A stretch of 64,000 nucleotides of DNA from Verticillium longisporum (Eukaryota; Ascomycota; Sordariomycetes; Glomerellales; Plectosphaerellaceae), in contig JAETXT010000009.1 in assembly GCA_019188255.1 (NCBI GenBank), positions 3,038,001 to 3,102,000 on the forward strand. The letters are read 5' to 3'. Position 1 is the stretch's first letter. Every line of letters starts with the position of its first letter. Of this stretch, positions 21,924 through 34,084 are shown piece by piece. A program made the translations under genes and the position numbers. The notes beneath the pieces were generated by a model. It was not told where the DNA came from and did not search any database. It worked only from the letters and a program-made list of their open reading frames with translations.

Positions 21924-22566
21924 ATGTCTGACATGGGCGATGACCACGATATGGGGGCGCAGTACGTCTAGCCCCTCCAAGCCATCGCGTCTCTCTCGAC
22001 AGGCGACATCCAACTAACCCAGCGTGCAGCGAGGACGCCTTCGATGACGACGAGGCGTTCGACTACGACGAGTTCCCCGAAGAAGACGAGAAGAAGGACG
22101 ACGAGGAGGATGGCGAGGACAACATCATCAACGCCGGCGACCCCTCAGCGGCGGCCGCTGCCGCCAAGAACAGCACCCTATCGCACAAGGACATGAAGAT
22201 CCCCGACGACCAGCGGACCACGACGCCCTACATGACAAAGTACGAGAAGGCCCGCATTCTCGGCACGCGGGCGCTGCAGATCAGGTAGGCCACGAACCTC
22301 CAGGACCTATGCACAAACGGGAGCGCCTCGGACTGACCGCAGGCCTTGACAGCATGAACGCGCCGGTGCTGGTTGATCTCGAGGGCGAGACGGATCCTCT
22401 GCAGATTGCGATCAAGGAGCTCCGCGAGAAGAAGATCCCCTGATCGTGCGCCGGTACATGCCGGACGGATAGTGAGCCTTGCCTCGAGTGTTCGCCAGAC
22501 GCTAGTTTTGCTGACTACTTTTCTCCCAGCTACGAGGATTGGACTTGCGAAGAGCTGCTCCAGTGA
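21924..22566 (+). CDS. RPB6: RNA polymerases I, II and III common subunit ABC23 (Rpb6), frame broken
   Basis: Exons 21924-21961, 22030-22284, 22353-22471 and 22530-22566; about 149 residues once the frame is followed. Rpb6 is shared by all three nuclear RNA polymerases and stabilises the clamp base. The N-terminus is acidic ([18 protein letters not shown]); the conserved core reads [38 protein letters not shown] and KELREKKIP; the C-terminus is [12 protein letters not shown]. In exon 3 the codons after KKIP read TGA because only four C are present (22437-22440); [10 protein letters not shown] continues one base out of frame. The gene is essential in fungi, so a true loss is unlikely. All introns have consensus borders. 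Confidence 0.92.
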
Positions 22567-23892
22567 GCAAAAGGTTCGATACATGCATGGGGGATGGCAG
22601 GCAGGGGACCAGCTCGGGGGTAACCATACGCCCAGTCTCCTACCGCAGGTGCATCAGACGCAGCTGGCTCGAGCTACGTTGCGGGCTGCTGAGGCGACTT
22701 CCCAGGGACGACGGTGCCGTCAAATGAATTTAGCGCGGCGTTTCAGGATAAAAAGACTCGATTTCCAACAGCCGGTAGTGCCTGATGCGTCGTTCGAGCA
22801 GTCAGCTTCCTGGCTGTGGACTCTCAGGTCTGGCCAGGTTGCATATTTGCGGGTGCAGAGCCCAGGCGAACACACGGCGCGAACAGCCAGAGTTGAGGGA
22901 CAAGTATGAATATGGTCAGCATTTCATCAGCGCCATCATATGTCCTAGACTTGTGCAGACTAGAGGACAGGCAAGCATGCGTCGCTTGTCACAGGGGAGC
23001 TCTCACACTCCATGCTGTGTTTGACCATCAACAGCAGTCGACTGAACTACCCAAAATCTTGGCATGACGCAACTGTCATAATCAAACCTGTCAGAGAGTT
23101 TGACTGGATCTGACTGGCTTGGTCACGGATGGCATGCTATTTTGTTTTGGCCACCTCAAACACTACGCAGTCTTGATCCAAGAGACGCAGACTGGCGGTG
23201 CCTGGAATGAGACCTGTTTAGAAATAACTGAATAACAAACCCCGGGGTTCAGCTGTTGATAGAAATCAAACTGACTACATTACATAATTTCCGAGGCAGC
23301 GACACAGAGTGAACGCTCCTGCAGTCACAAAGTCTTTTCGCATCGAACAGCATTGCGACATTCATTTCGGCAGTTGTGTTACTATCGTACACACACAATA
23401 CGTCCTAGGCTGGTTCTGGTTCGGGATGGGACAATTGATCCTTGGTCCGCGCTCACCTGCTCCCCTCCTCCGACACAGATCGTATGTGTGATTCCCAGCG
23501 CTCACTCCTTGGTTGGACCGTAGTCGTACAAGGCTATGAAGTAATTCTGATCCAGAGGACACTGTCGTTCCATGCCCTCGGAACCGCGTTGCGGCAGAAC
23601 AAGACCAATTGCCGGCCTGGCCCGTCACAATGACGCTTCGGGCTCGCGAGTGCGGGGTGTTGGAGCTCCATGGTGGGGTTGATTGAGCTCCCCCCGATGA
23701 TGCGCCCAGCAAACAGCCCTGGAGATATCTCGGTCTTGCTCCGGAGTCTTAAGCCTCTCTCCTCCTACATCTCCCCTCCCCCAACCATCCAAGTTGCTTC
23801 TTCAGTTCCTGGTTCTATCCCAGAGATCCTCTCGAGCAACCGAAGCGCAAAGTACTGCCATCGTCCCACGTCTCCTCTCAGCAACCGCAATC
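22567..23892. other. Intergenic, 1.3 kb
   Basis: No gene-like frame, RNA gene or repeat recognised. The last 200 bp form the pyrimidine-rich leader of the S-formylglutathione hydrolase gene. Several short open frames have no splice-compatible neighbours. Confidence 0.5.
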
Positions 23893-24892
23893 ATGGCATT
23901 CACCACCAAGGCGACCATCGCCTCCTTCGGCGGCCAGCTCCTCAAGCTCTCCCATGCCTCGAGCACCACAAAGACCGACATGGCCTTGAACCTCTACCTG
24001 CCGCCCTCGTCCGCCAAGTCGCCCGTCCCGCTGCTCATCTACCTCTCCGGCCTGACCTGCACGCCCGACAACGCCACGGAGAAGTCCTTCATCCAGTCCA
24101 CCGCCGCGGCGCGGGCATCGCCGTGCTCCTCCCCGACACGTCGCCCCGCGGCCTCGACATCGCCGGCGCCAACGACGCCTACGACTTTGGCGAGGCGGCC
24201 TCCTTCTACATCGACGCCCAAAAGGCGCCCTACGCCGACAACTACAAGATGGAGACGTACCTCGTCCGCGAGCTGCCGGGCCTCCTCGAGAGGGACTTTG
24301 CCGACAGGATCGACTTCCAGCGCGTCTCCATCACGGGCCACTCCATGGGCGGCCACGGCGCCCTGACCCTGTACCTCAAGCACCCGGGCCTGTACAAGAG
24401 CGTCAGCGCCTTTGCGCCCATTGCCAACCCGAGCAGGTGCCCCTGGGGCGAGAAGGCCTTCAAGGGCTACCTCGGCGACGACGTCGACGAGTGGAAGAAG
24501 CACGATGCCACCGAGCTCGTCAAGGGCTGGAAGGGCCCCCTGAACGCCCTCATTGATGTTGTCAGTAGCCAGCCCCCCTGCTCGCTCGTCTGGGTTTCGT
24601 TTCTGTGCCCTCGAGAGTAAATAAAGACGACAGCACACTGACCTTGCGCAGGGCACGGGCGACAACTTTTACAAGCAGGGCCAGCTCCTCCCGGAGAACT
24701 TCGAGGCCGCCGTCAAGGAGGCGGGTCTGTCCGGTCTGGAGCTGCGCTACCAAAAGGTGAGCCTCGCGCGTCAAATGTCCCCTCATGCGAATCTGCAGCT
24801 GACGGTCCCAGGACTACGACCACTCATACTTCTTCATGGCCTCTTTCCAGCACGACCACGTTAACCACGCCGCCAAGTTCCTCGGCGTGTAG
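23893..24892 (+). CDS. S-formylglutathione hydrolase, frame broken in exon 1
   Basis: Exons 23893-24560, 24652-24756 and 24812-24892; 284 residues when the frame is followed. It hydrolyses S-formylglutathione to formate and glutathione in cytosolic formaldehyde detoxification (esterase D family). Signatures are PLLIYLSGLTCTPDNATEKS, the nucleophile elbow GHSMGGHGALTLYLK (GHSMG), NPSRCPWGEKAF, and the C-terminal catalytic His in DYDHSYFFMASF. The frame slips at GGG (24113-24115) between STAAAR and GIAVLLPDTSPRGLDIAGAN; one additional G restores it. The first intron donor is GTCAGT, weaker than usual for this window. It converges with the Afi1-like gene 425 bp downstream. Confidence 0.92.
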
Positions 24893-25317
24893 CTGTTGAC
24901 GAGGGAGGGAGAAGCGGGTAGTAAGAGAGGCAGAGCAGCCAAAAAAGTATAAATTCTAGCGACACGCCAGAGAAGCCAACGCAGTGTCTTGGTATGGGAT
25001 GCGCGCAATGCAATGTGCTAGTGATGAGCCCCAAGGTGATATCTCTTCATGCCTTCGTTCCTTCCCGTGCCATCCCGTTCCCTCCTCCCATCATGAAAAC
25101 TCGTGGAAAATATGCCTCCCATGATCCGACCAGAAAACTCGCCAAGAGAAAGAAAGCGACCACCCCTGCGAATGGGTGCTCTAGACGTTCAGGAAGCTGT
25201 CAGCCCGAGAGGGCGTCGCATCCGCAACGACGACTCTGTGGATGACGACCCCCGCGTGGTGGCGGCTGACGACGCCCCGGACCGTGACCTGGTGGTGGAT
25301 GAACCCCTGGACAGCGC
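24893..25317. other. Convergent 3' intergenic region
   Basis: 3' flanks of two converging genes. A 72-codon frame at 25103-25321, antisense to the end of the Afi1-like gene, has Arg/Asp-rich composition and no support as a gene. Confidence 0.5.
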
Positions 25318-27955
25318 CTAGCTAATCCGCCTCTCCAGCTCCGGACTCAGCCCCTCCTTCTCCAGCTTTGTGCGCATGTCGGCGTCCGTCTCGCGGCGGA
25401 TGCGCATGTACGCCAGCTTCTCGAATCTGCTGAGGCCCTTCCACCAGTGCTGCCCAGCCTCGTGTTCGCCAATGCGCTCCAACAGGTCCGCCGTCCGTGT
25501 GCGCACCTCGCGGTCCTTATGGAAGAGGCCCAGTGCGAGGTAGGACAAGCCCGCGTGTGACTCGGGCGCCACACTGAGGAAGAGGCAGATCTCGTCGTAA
25601 GAGAAGATGTATTTTGAAAAGGCAATGTAGATTTCTCGGCTCTGCGCCGGGTTGAGGCGCTGCGTTCGTAGACGATCGTGCATGTGATGCAGGTCCAGAC
25701 CCTTGAGCGGGCGGATTGTATATATTTGTGCGAGGTCCTGCGTTTCTGTGTCAGTCAAATCCAGCAGCATGGTGTTCAGTGGTCTTACCTGGATGAAGCT
25801 GTAGTAGCTCCGCGTGTTCCGCCAACCCTCGATCCTCGTCACGTTGCCTGCGAGTTCCTTCTGTCTCGACGGCTCGTCTACCCATACGTAGCCGTGCCCA
25901 TTAACCCCCGTGGAGCCCATGACTAAGTCATCGCCACCGATATATAGGGCACTAGCACCATATACGCCCTCCTCAAAGGCGGCTGCGATTCGTGTGAACT
26001 TGATTACCCAATCGCGCCACTTTGCGCGGATGACCCGTTCACCACGCCGCGCGGCAATGCTCTTTAAAATGTCCTGCATAAACGCCTGATCGCCTGTTAA
26101 ATCTGTCTCGGCCGAGATTCTCGATGTGCCGCCAACAAGCCCGGCGAAGGACGGATTCTGCTGTTGGAAGTATACCATGCCCTCCGTCACCGTCGCGGGC
26201 TCAATTTTGCTGCTGATCTTGACCTTGCCCGTCGGCAAGTCGCACAGAACATCCCACCACTCGGGGTGCAGCTCGAATGTCGGATTTGTCACGCCGGCGA
26301 TGAAGCCAGGGACGTTCAACAGATCGTCAATCTTGGTCAAATCCGTGTAAGGGAAAGCGTGTCGGGTGAAGCCCCGTAGCGTGCCGCCCGAAGCCAAGGC
26401 GCATGCTGCAAGCACAGCTTCGGCCACCTCTCCGGATGGCAAGTTGTGGCCGAGAAAGATGACGCGCTTCTGCGTCAACAAGGCATTGGCGAGAACGATA
26501 ATGGGGTGCGTGTTCGGACCATTGGTCGTCAAGTGTGCGTGCAGTGGGAATGGCTGCACTGCTTTGCCATGTGATTCAGAAAACTTTTGGATGAGTTTGA
26601 TCAAGGAGAAGTCGCCGACGGTCTCAGGCATGACCGCGACGGGGATCTTGATCGGAATCGGGATTCCCTTATACATAACCTTGCTCTCGAATTCGTGTGT
26701 GTCTCTTGGTACCGAGTACTTGGCCTGCATCTGGCCCTGGCCCTCAATGTACGCTTTGGTGCCGGCTCTTGAGATACCCTGCTGTTTTGAGAGGCTGCGA
26801 TTCACGTCGAACGGCTGGTCGTCGTCGAGCTCTTCGCCCCTGTCCTCAGCGAGGCGCATCTGGATCATCTGCTCAAACTTTTCCACAAACAGATCTTTGT
26901 TGTCGCTGGCCAGCAGAAGATGTCTTTCCAACAAGCTGAGCTTGGGCATGAGAGACAGGTCCATCGCATTGACCGCGTCATACAGCATGGACAATGTCTC
27001 TGGGACAGGCGACTTGAAGTATTCTTCCAGAGCCAACAGTAACAAAGGCTAAGAAGCTGATTAGTAAAGCGAACTCAGTCTGGCCTGAGAGTACGTGTCC
27101 AACCTTGTAAATGTGTAAAAATGGGTGTCGTGTGCAAATCGCCATGGCCTTGACAACAGCGCCTCGCTTGACAGTCTTGTCTTGTTTCGTGTTGACCAGG
27201 TTGAGCACGTGGATGAGTGGCGGACCCTCACCACCTTCTGGCTCGCTGTCGGTGGATTCGTCGTCGTCAAAATCGTCTAGGTCGTCATCCTCCTCTTCAT
27301 CGTCTTCTTCGTCCCCTTCTCCGTCCTCGTCTTCTTCGTCAAGGATTCCTGCAGCCTCATTGTGTCTTCTCCTCCTCCTCTTACGCCTCCTTTCTTTCCT
27401 CTTGCGCTCCTCGTCTTCCTCCTCTTGGCTCGTATCCTTGTGCAGGAAGAATATGGTCCAGTCCTGGTTGCGCACATGGGCCTGATCGGGCAACATGAGC
27501 TCGGCAAGCATGTGTTCGTCGCCTGTGATCGCCACAGGATATTGATGCTCCATCACTGGGCCCCGGTCAATGTCGAATGACGCCACCAGAATGTACTCGA
27601 CGTGGTTCTCAGTGGACCCTCGTGGGTACTGCGAGCGCAACTTGCGCGGCGGGTGCGCATCGGGGTTATAGCGGCGCGGCGCCGAAAGGGATGAGTGCTG
27701 GGAGGACAGGCCAGTCGATGGAGTCTTGGACTTGGAGCTGGGGTCCGAAGAGCGGTCTCTCTCTGCGATGGGCGGTTGCGGCGACCGCGAAGGACGCGAG
27801 TGATTAGACATTTGCGAGGGAGAGCGCGAGGCGGGAAAGCTGGAGAGAGAGGTTCGACGACTGGGCCAGGGGCCATTGGGTCCATTGGGACCAGGGAATT
27901 GAGTATTACTGGGTGCGCGGGTCAGGAAGGGGAGGGCCGCGCTTGTTGAGGCCAT
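25318..27955 (-). CDS. AFI1: DENN-type Arf3-interacting protein (Afi1/Spa family)
   Basis: Exons 27955-27104, 27048-25789 and 25737-25318; about 843 residues with the last intron removed. The family contains an Afi1 docking domain plus a Spa/DENN core and works in polarised growth and vesicle traffic through the GTPase Arf3. An N-terminal Ser/Pro-rich stretch precedes [20 protein letters not shown], a typical uDENN start. A long acidic/basic insert ([14 protein letters not shown] then Glu/Asp runs) interrupts the domain. The central DENN part has [20 protein letters not shown] and [20 protein letters not shown]. The 51-nt intron at 25788-25738 has a GTAAG donor and CGCAG acceptor and is a multiple of three, so retention would add 17 residues without breaking the frame. 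Confidence 0.87.
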
Positions 27956-29325
27956 CGTATATCGCCGGCGGTTGTGTAAGTGGCCGGACTAGGCTGAGGT
28001 GGTGGTGGGCGAGGCGGCAGCGACAGCCATTCGGTTGAAAGCGTTGGCAGCTGTGCTTGTTCGTGCGGGTAGAATGTCGATTTGTGACCATGCACAGGGA
28101 CGTACAATGGCAGCACGACAGGAATGGGGGGAGAGCGACGAGCGAAGGCGGGCGCGGTATCGCAAAGACGTGTTCGGTCGGCGTGTTCCCCCCTTAAAGG
28201 TCGGTCCCCGAAGTGAGAAGAGGGGATGTACCGGAAAGTCGGCGAGGAGCCACGGGGAGCCACGAGGAGCCACGAGGAGCCACGCAGTGGATGTGGGTTC
28301 GGTTCCGAAATGATCAGACTCTGAACGAGGGCTCCAAGAAGACGAGCTTCGAGCGCTGAACGGTGCTTCCACAAGTGTCAATGCGGCGGGTTTCTTGTTA
28401 GTGGGATGTACGAGGTGCGCAGGAAGCTCTTGAGGATCTGGGGCGAGACATGGTCCTCTTCGAAGGTGGGCGGGCTGTCGAGTTGTCGGCAAAGCAGCAG
28501 CAGCACGCACCCTAGGGAGGCCCAAAAGCCCAAAATGCCGGAAACACAGCGCCCACAAGGGTCGGTCAGGGTCACCTCCTGAGTTGGGACAGGGGTTTCG
28601 ACACGGAGAATGGTGGGTGCGGTACGGCCGTCGATGGAGTAAAATGGGATGGACGTCTGGTGCTTGTCGGCTGGTCTCGCAAGGTCCTCTCTCCCCCCCC
28701 CCCCCTCCTTTTCCAATCCCCCTCCCCTTTGAGCCCGTCGAGCCCCCCATTTCTGGCCCCCTTTCCCAAGTCACGGCCAGGATTGGCTCGATTGGTCCCC
28801 ATGGCCCCTGCTTGTCAAGGCTGAAAGCCGCTTAGCGCCTTGTGCGCGCTGGTAGGGTCCAGACATGAAACGAGTCCCACCCGGCCAATCGAGGAGCCAT
28901 GTGAGCGCCGCATCCAAGGGCACACCAGCCACGGCCCACTTCACACATGCCGATGGGGAACGAGGCTGTCGTTGTCTGGGGAAAGCGCCCCTTGTTTACT
29001 TTCCGTCAGCCACGATCCACAGCCATCAACATTCGCCGGTCCAAGACGTCAGACAGCATCATTCGTGACTTGCATCAACCCTCTCGAACGACAGGCAAAG
29101 CAACGAAAGAAAAGTACCGTACCGCTCCTGCTCTCAACGGCCTAGCTCCATATTGTGAAGCATTGACTGTTTGTCACCAAGAATCTGCGGCCTGCTTTCC
29201 CCTCCTTGCGTCCTCTTCTTGTCGTCACCGGTCTTGGCAGGAAGGTCCCGATCGACGACCGACAACACGGCACTTGCTCCCTCCCAGAGTAAAATCACAC
29301 ACACGCGCCCGCAAACTCCACAGCC
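27956..29325. other. Intergenic, divergent promoter of AFI1 and myosin light chain
   Basis: 1.4 kb shared upstream region. It contains the GAGGAGCCAC minisatellite (28245-28284) and a run of 13 C at about 28693-28705. No coding pattern. Confidence 0.55.
28245..28284. repeat. 10-bp minisatellite, unit GAGGAGCCAC, four copies
   Basis: Four tandem copies of a 10-bp unit; the second reads GGGGAGCCAC and the others match exactly. It lies about 300 bp upstream of the AFI1-like start codon, in the divergent promoter region. Confidence 0.85.
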
Positions 29326-30340
29326 ATGGTATGTTCGGCCCGAGACATCGGATTTGAGCCTCCTTCCCCTGCGAATCGTCCAAGGCCTGACTTTGCCTCG
29401 TCTCCATGTGTTAGGCCACGCCTGTCGCCGGCTACAAACCCTCTCCACTGGGATATGGGTCTCCACGCAGCTCTCCATTCCGTCGCCCCGAATCGCCCGC
29501 CTCACCTTCCAGCCCATCTTTGAGACAGACAACACCATCAGCATCACCCACAAAAACACCCTATCGCACCAGCCGGTCAAGCTTCGCTGAGCCGCCGACG
29601 ACGCCCACCCGCACTGCCGACAGTTGGACGCCAAGAGCACTCCCCAGACTCCACCGCGCGTCGACATGCAGGCATCGCCAAAGGTCGCCACCCGGTCGTC
29701 GCCTGTCAAGACGACCGCCATGAACGGCAACGCCCTGTCGCAGCTGCAGCCAACCCAGGTGCGAACGCTGCGCGAGGGCTTTGAGATCCTGGACCGGGAC
29801 AGTGATGGCGTCGTCAACAGGGAGGACGTGGCCGATATGCTGACACAGCTGGGTACGTCGCCCGGGAAGTTTTTTTTTTTTTTTTTTTTACCCTCTGTCC
29901 ACGAGACTGACGGTCATGCAGGACTACCCGCGAACGCCTCCGACGTTTCCAAGTTCTTTCCTCCATCGGCTCCGCAGACGATGACGATGGCCGTCTTTCT
30001 GAATACACTAGCCGCCATGCTGGCGACGCTCTCGCCCCAGGCAGAGCTGCTGTCGGCCTTTTCGGCGTTTGACGACGATGACAGCGGTCAGATAGATCTG
30101 GCCGAACTCCGCGATGCTCTCCTCAACACGGCGCCCGAGCCGGGCGAGCGTGCGCTGACACCGGCAGAGGTTGATCAGGTCATGCAAGGGTTCACCGGGC
30201 GAAGGGCATTCAGCCGCAACATGCAAGGCGGATTAGGCAAGCGTGGTGAGGTTTTCCGGTACCAGGAATTCGTCAACTCGGTCATGGGCTCCAATAATGG
30301 TACTTCAGAGGCGGCTTCGGCAGAGACGTCTGAGAACTGA
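29326..30340 (+). CDS. Myosin regulatory light chain-like EF-hand protein, frame broken
   Basis: Exons 29326-29328 (the ATG only), 29415-29852 and 29922-30340; about 286 residues. The N-terminal 100 residues are Ser/Pro-rich (YKPSPLGYGSPRSSPFRRPE). Two canonical calcium loops are visible, DRDSDGVVNRED and DDDDSGQIDLAE, with the light-chain spacing and a C-terminal VFRYQEFVNSVM. Such proteins bind type II myosin heavy chain at septa. The frame slips by one base between 29617 and 29626: RTAD is followed out of frame by LDAKSTPQTPPRVDMQASPK. The second intron (29853-29921) carries a T20 run directly after its donor. The ATG-only first coding exon rests on a GTATGT donor and TTAG acceptor, in phase with the downstream frame. 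Confidence 0.82.
29870..29889. repeat. T20 homopolymer inside an intron
   Basis: Twenty consecutive T in the second intron of the myosin light chain gene, 17 bp after the GTACGT donor. It lies in the usual place for an internal U-rich tract rather than next to the acceptor. Confidence 0.9.
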
Positions 30341-30759
30341 GAGGGGGCGGTTTCGTTTTGTTTGGCGGGGGGCGGGCACTGGAGCTGTACCAGCAATCGT
30401 GGGACGAAGGCACTCTCAAGGAAGCAGGATTCAGAGAGGCCATCGCCCAAAGGATATGGATATAAGTAATGCGCAGTCATGGTATCGGAGTTTGCAGGGT
30501 GTGTTCAAGTATCTGTATTTTGTACAGGGTTTGGTTTGCTGATGCCACAATGTGTTGCGCCTCTGTTGCCTTTGCCAATACTTTTGCTTTGGCCATATTT
30601 ACCCCACCATCGATGCTCTTATCGTCTTATCTGCATCCCGTAACCGCGGGGCAACCTCCGCAAAATATCTTCGGTTGCACCCCGCCATTGCTCGCTTCAA
30701 TTGACACTTATCGAAGACGAATTCGTGCGACAACGGTCAATTGAAGCACAATCCCCGCC
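30341..30759. other. Intergenic, upstream of dihydroorotase
   Basis: 3' flank of the light chain gene and promoter of the dihydroorotase gene; nothing else recognised. Confidence 0.55.
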
Positions 30760-31937
30760 ATGAAGGACACATACACTTTCCCCGCCGCGGCTGACTTCCA
30801 TGTATGTCACCCCTCGGTCCGAATGCGTGCCGCAAGACTGAGCTCGCCCAGGTCCACCTCCGTGATGGCGACATGAGCCGGGCTGTCGTGCCGACGATTC
30901 GCGACGGCGGCGTCGACACGGTCTACGTGATGCCGAACCTGATCCCGCCCGTCACCACGGTCGCCCAGGCGCTGGCCTACAAGGAGCGGCTCCAAGCCAT
31001 CGACAACAGTGTCAACTACCTCATGACGCTCTTCCTCGACGAGAGCATCACGCCCGAGGTCGTCCGCGCGGCCAAGAAGGCCGGCATCGCCGGCATCAAG
31101 TCGTACCCCAAGGGCACGACGACCAACTCGTCCGGCGGTGTCGTCAGCTACGAGCCCTACGACGCCACCTTTGCCGCCATGGAGGAGGTCGGCCTCGTGC
31201 TCAACATCCACGGCGAGGTGCCCAACAACACGCAAAAGGACGTGTCGGTCATGAACGCCGAGTCCAAGTTCCTGCCGACGCTGCTCGAGGTGCACGCCAA
31301 GTTCCCCAAGCTCAGGATCGTGCTCGAGCACGTCACGACGGCGGACGCCTGCGAGGCGGTGCGCAGCTGCGGCCCCACCGTCGCCGGCACCATCACGGCC
31401 CACCACCTGTCTCTCGTCATCGACCAGGCCGTCGGCGACGTCTTCTGCTACTGCAAGCCGGTGGCCAAGTCGCCCGAGGACCGGCGCGCTCTGCTCAACG
31501 CGCTCGTGACGAGCAACGGAAAGTTCTTCCTCGGCACCGACAGCGCCCGTAAGCCTGCTCCCCCTTGCTCTGAAAGAAAGACGTGATTTTTGGACTTGAT
31601 ATGCTAACGAGATGCAGCGCACGACATCAGCGCCAAGAAGGGCAAGGGCAGCGCGGCGGCAGGTGTCTTCACGCAACCCCACGCTTCGCAGTACATCCTG
31701 ACGGCCCTGGAGGAGGGCATCGCGCGGGAGGACATCAAGGATGAGCAGGTGACCGAGGAAGTTCTCCGCGGTTTCTTGAGCGAGTGGGGACGCAAGTTCT
31801 ACGGCGTTGAGCCGGCGACGCAGAAGATCGTGCTTACCAAGGGCGACAAGGTCATCCCCGAATCCGTCAAGGACGCAGGCGTCGAGGTTGTGCATTACCG
31901 GGCTGGCACCAAGACCTGGGACTTGAAGTGGCAGTAG
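30760..31937 (+). CDS. URA4: Dihydroorotase (class II, pyrimidine biosynthesis)
   Basis: Exons 30760-30801, 30852-31548 and 31618-31937 give 352 residues. It converts carbamoyl aspartate to dihydroorotate, step three of UMP synthesis. The first intron (50 nt) splits the zinc motif: FPAAADFH joins VHLRDGDM to give the H-x-H pair. Further ligands are visible: the lysine expected to be carboxylated in AGIKSYPKG, His in LVLNIHGEVP, His in LRIVLEHVTT, and the catalytic Asp in FFLGTDSAPHD, itself restored by the second intron. KPVAKSPEDR and GVFTQPHA are typical of the family. The frame is intact. Confidence 0.95.
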
Positions 31938-34084
31938 GGTTTGCATCATTTGGGGGATTTAGGATTCGGGGTTGAGACAAAAAAGGGGGTAAGAGGTGTT
32001 TGTGAGGAAATACCTAGGTGAGGGGCGAGACATTAGGATCCAAGACTCATTAACACGAAACACTCAACAACACTGGAAAGAGGTGCCTGTGTCGAAACGA
32101 AAGCAGGACAAGTACATGTACGTCACATGTTGACATGGAGACGATGTTTTGCAGGGGTTATCACAAGTTGAAATCTCGGCTAAGTGGTATGGGAGGTCAA
32201 GAGTCCTGGATGTTGCTCCAGAGGAACCAAGAGTCGAAGCTCTACGCGGCACAGCAACATGAAGAGGGACAGAGTAGTAATTCGAAAACTAGTATGAGCA
32301 TTGTTGCAATCCCGCAAATGCCAATGAACCTGTAGTCAGTCGCGCCATCCCACAAGAACGGGAGGCTGGGATTTGCTGCTGCAGTTGCTGCAGGCCTGCG
32401 CACTGGCACCCGAGCAGTCAGTTGAGTGACAGCATAGCCGCGAGGCCCCCTCCCCCCCCCTCTTTCCCTTCCCTCCCCCCAACCCTAGGTCCCGATGCCG
32501 GTGCCGCCCACCCTGAGTGCTACTTGCCGCCGCAAAATCTGGACGGCGGCAGGGATCCCGCATGTTTGCCCCACCGAACCTTCTCGAACCGGTCAGTTGG
32601 GAGCACACTTGTGGGACGGTTTCCTACAAAGGCCTCGATAGAGACATGCCAATATTGAGTTGGAGGGGAGGTTAGAAGGGGGATCCTGGCAACACCTGTG
32701 GCAAGCCTCACGCTCACCTTGATTGATATCGATGCCATCCAGCATGACATGTCCTTCATTGGGTGTCTAGACACAGGAAAAAATCTGTGGCTAGGATATG
32801 CACATGCACAGCCAGTGCTAGGCTGTAATTTTTGTGCTCATCCACCGTTGTGCATAGAGACAGGTCACAAGTTCTGTGCCTATTGGTTCTGGCGGCGGCG
32901 GCTCGTCGTTGACTCTCTACGTGGGGTTGACCAGTAATGTAGAGGATACCTGGCATAATGGCGACGCCACAGGTGGTCCAGATGTACCGAGTACCCCACT
33001 CCCGAAACCTCCCAGCCCATCACTTTTTCTCGTCACCTAACGCAACGCCCACTGAAAGCCCCCCCCCCCGACGCCCAAAGAACCTGGCCGTCCCGGGGCA
33101 CATCACCAGGAGGCAACTTTGTCCAGACTGATGTGCAAAAGCTGATAAACCCCAGCAGAGAGCCAGCTGTCTGTCCTTGCGCTGTCTTGTCTTTTGCTTT
33201 CCGTCTTGTCTGGTCTCATCTGGTCTCGTGTTCGTCTGTGCTGTTTTCATGTCATGAAAGGAACCAGTTTTCATTTCGGATTTTCGGTCGACGGAGCAAA
33301 CGGAGCAGCATACATTTCATCATCAGCGTCTTTGTGCAACCGACATTGGTACAGAGCAGTCCCCCCCTTCCGGGCCCTGCTGCCTTGCCGCATACAGCAA
33401 GCTGCTGTTTCCCTCTTCACTCACAATTTGTCGTTTGGACCCTGAACGTCACAATCACACAGTCGAGTCGTCGCAGTCACAGCCACAACTCAAACCACAT
33501 ACACACACGCACACGCACATACGCACATACGCACATACGCACACATCCCAGCTCAGCCCAGCCCAGCCCTGGCGCCATTATTTGCAATCGCAGAGCACCC
33601 GAGCACGAACCGGGGACAGCAGACTCAGAGGACAGGCCCAGGCCAGCCAGGCAGACAGAGGGCGCGAGCAGCAATTTCTCGGCTCGTCCGTGCCAAACGA
33701 GTCCCCGTCCCCTTCTTTCCTCTTCACTTCTTGTCATTTTCCTTCCAGCTTCTGGACACTCTTGAAACAGAACTTTTAGCTATTCCGACTGCATCGGCGT
33801 TACCTTGCGTCACAACCTGGTCATCACACATTTGGTCCCACAGCAAAAGAGAGACAGAGAGAGAGAAAGAGAATCTGAAGGGGGAAAAACAGGACCGTAC
33901 ACCCACACAGTACTGCACCGGGCTTCCGACATCAGAGTCGCACGCCAACGACCTCTCCTACAGGAATACCCTTATCGCGAGGCGCTGCATGATTCGGGAT
34001 CGGCCTCGCCCACCACCAGTCGCCCACCTTACCTAATTAACCAGAACCCACCGGAAGTGTTCAAAGTCTCCAGCGCTGGACTCG
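31938..34084. other. Intergenic and long leader of the DnaJ gene
   Basis: 2.1 kb. It holds a pyrimidine tract at about 32447-32486, a C-run at about 33060-33070, a CA-rich repeat at 33501-33545 and a GAGA stretch near 33848-33870. No coding pattern outside these. The last kilobase is probably leader or promoter of the TPR-DnaJ gene; the 33805 open frame only becomes protein-like after 34140, where it carries that gene. Confidence 0.55.
33501..33545. repeat. CA-rich repeat with ACATACGC units
   Basis: A CA dinucleotide stretch passing into about four copies of an 8-bp ACATACGC unit, about 540 bp upstream of the TPR-DnaJ start. Confidence 0.85.

Noticed and set aside
25103..25321. 72-codon plus-strand frame running into the AFI1 3' end
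   Set aside because: Charged, no family match, overlaps the converging gene.
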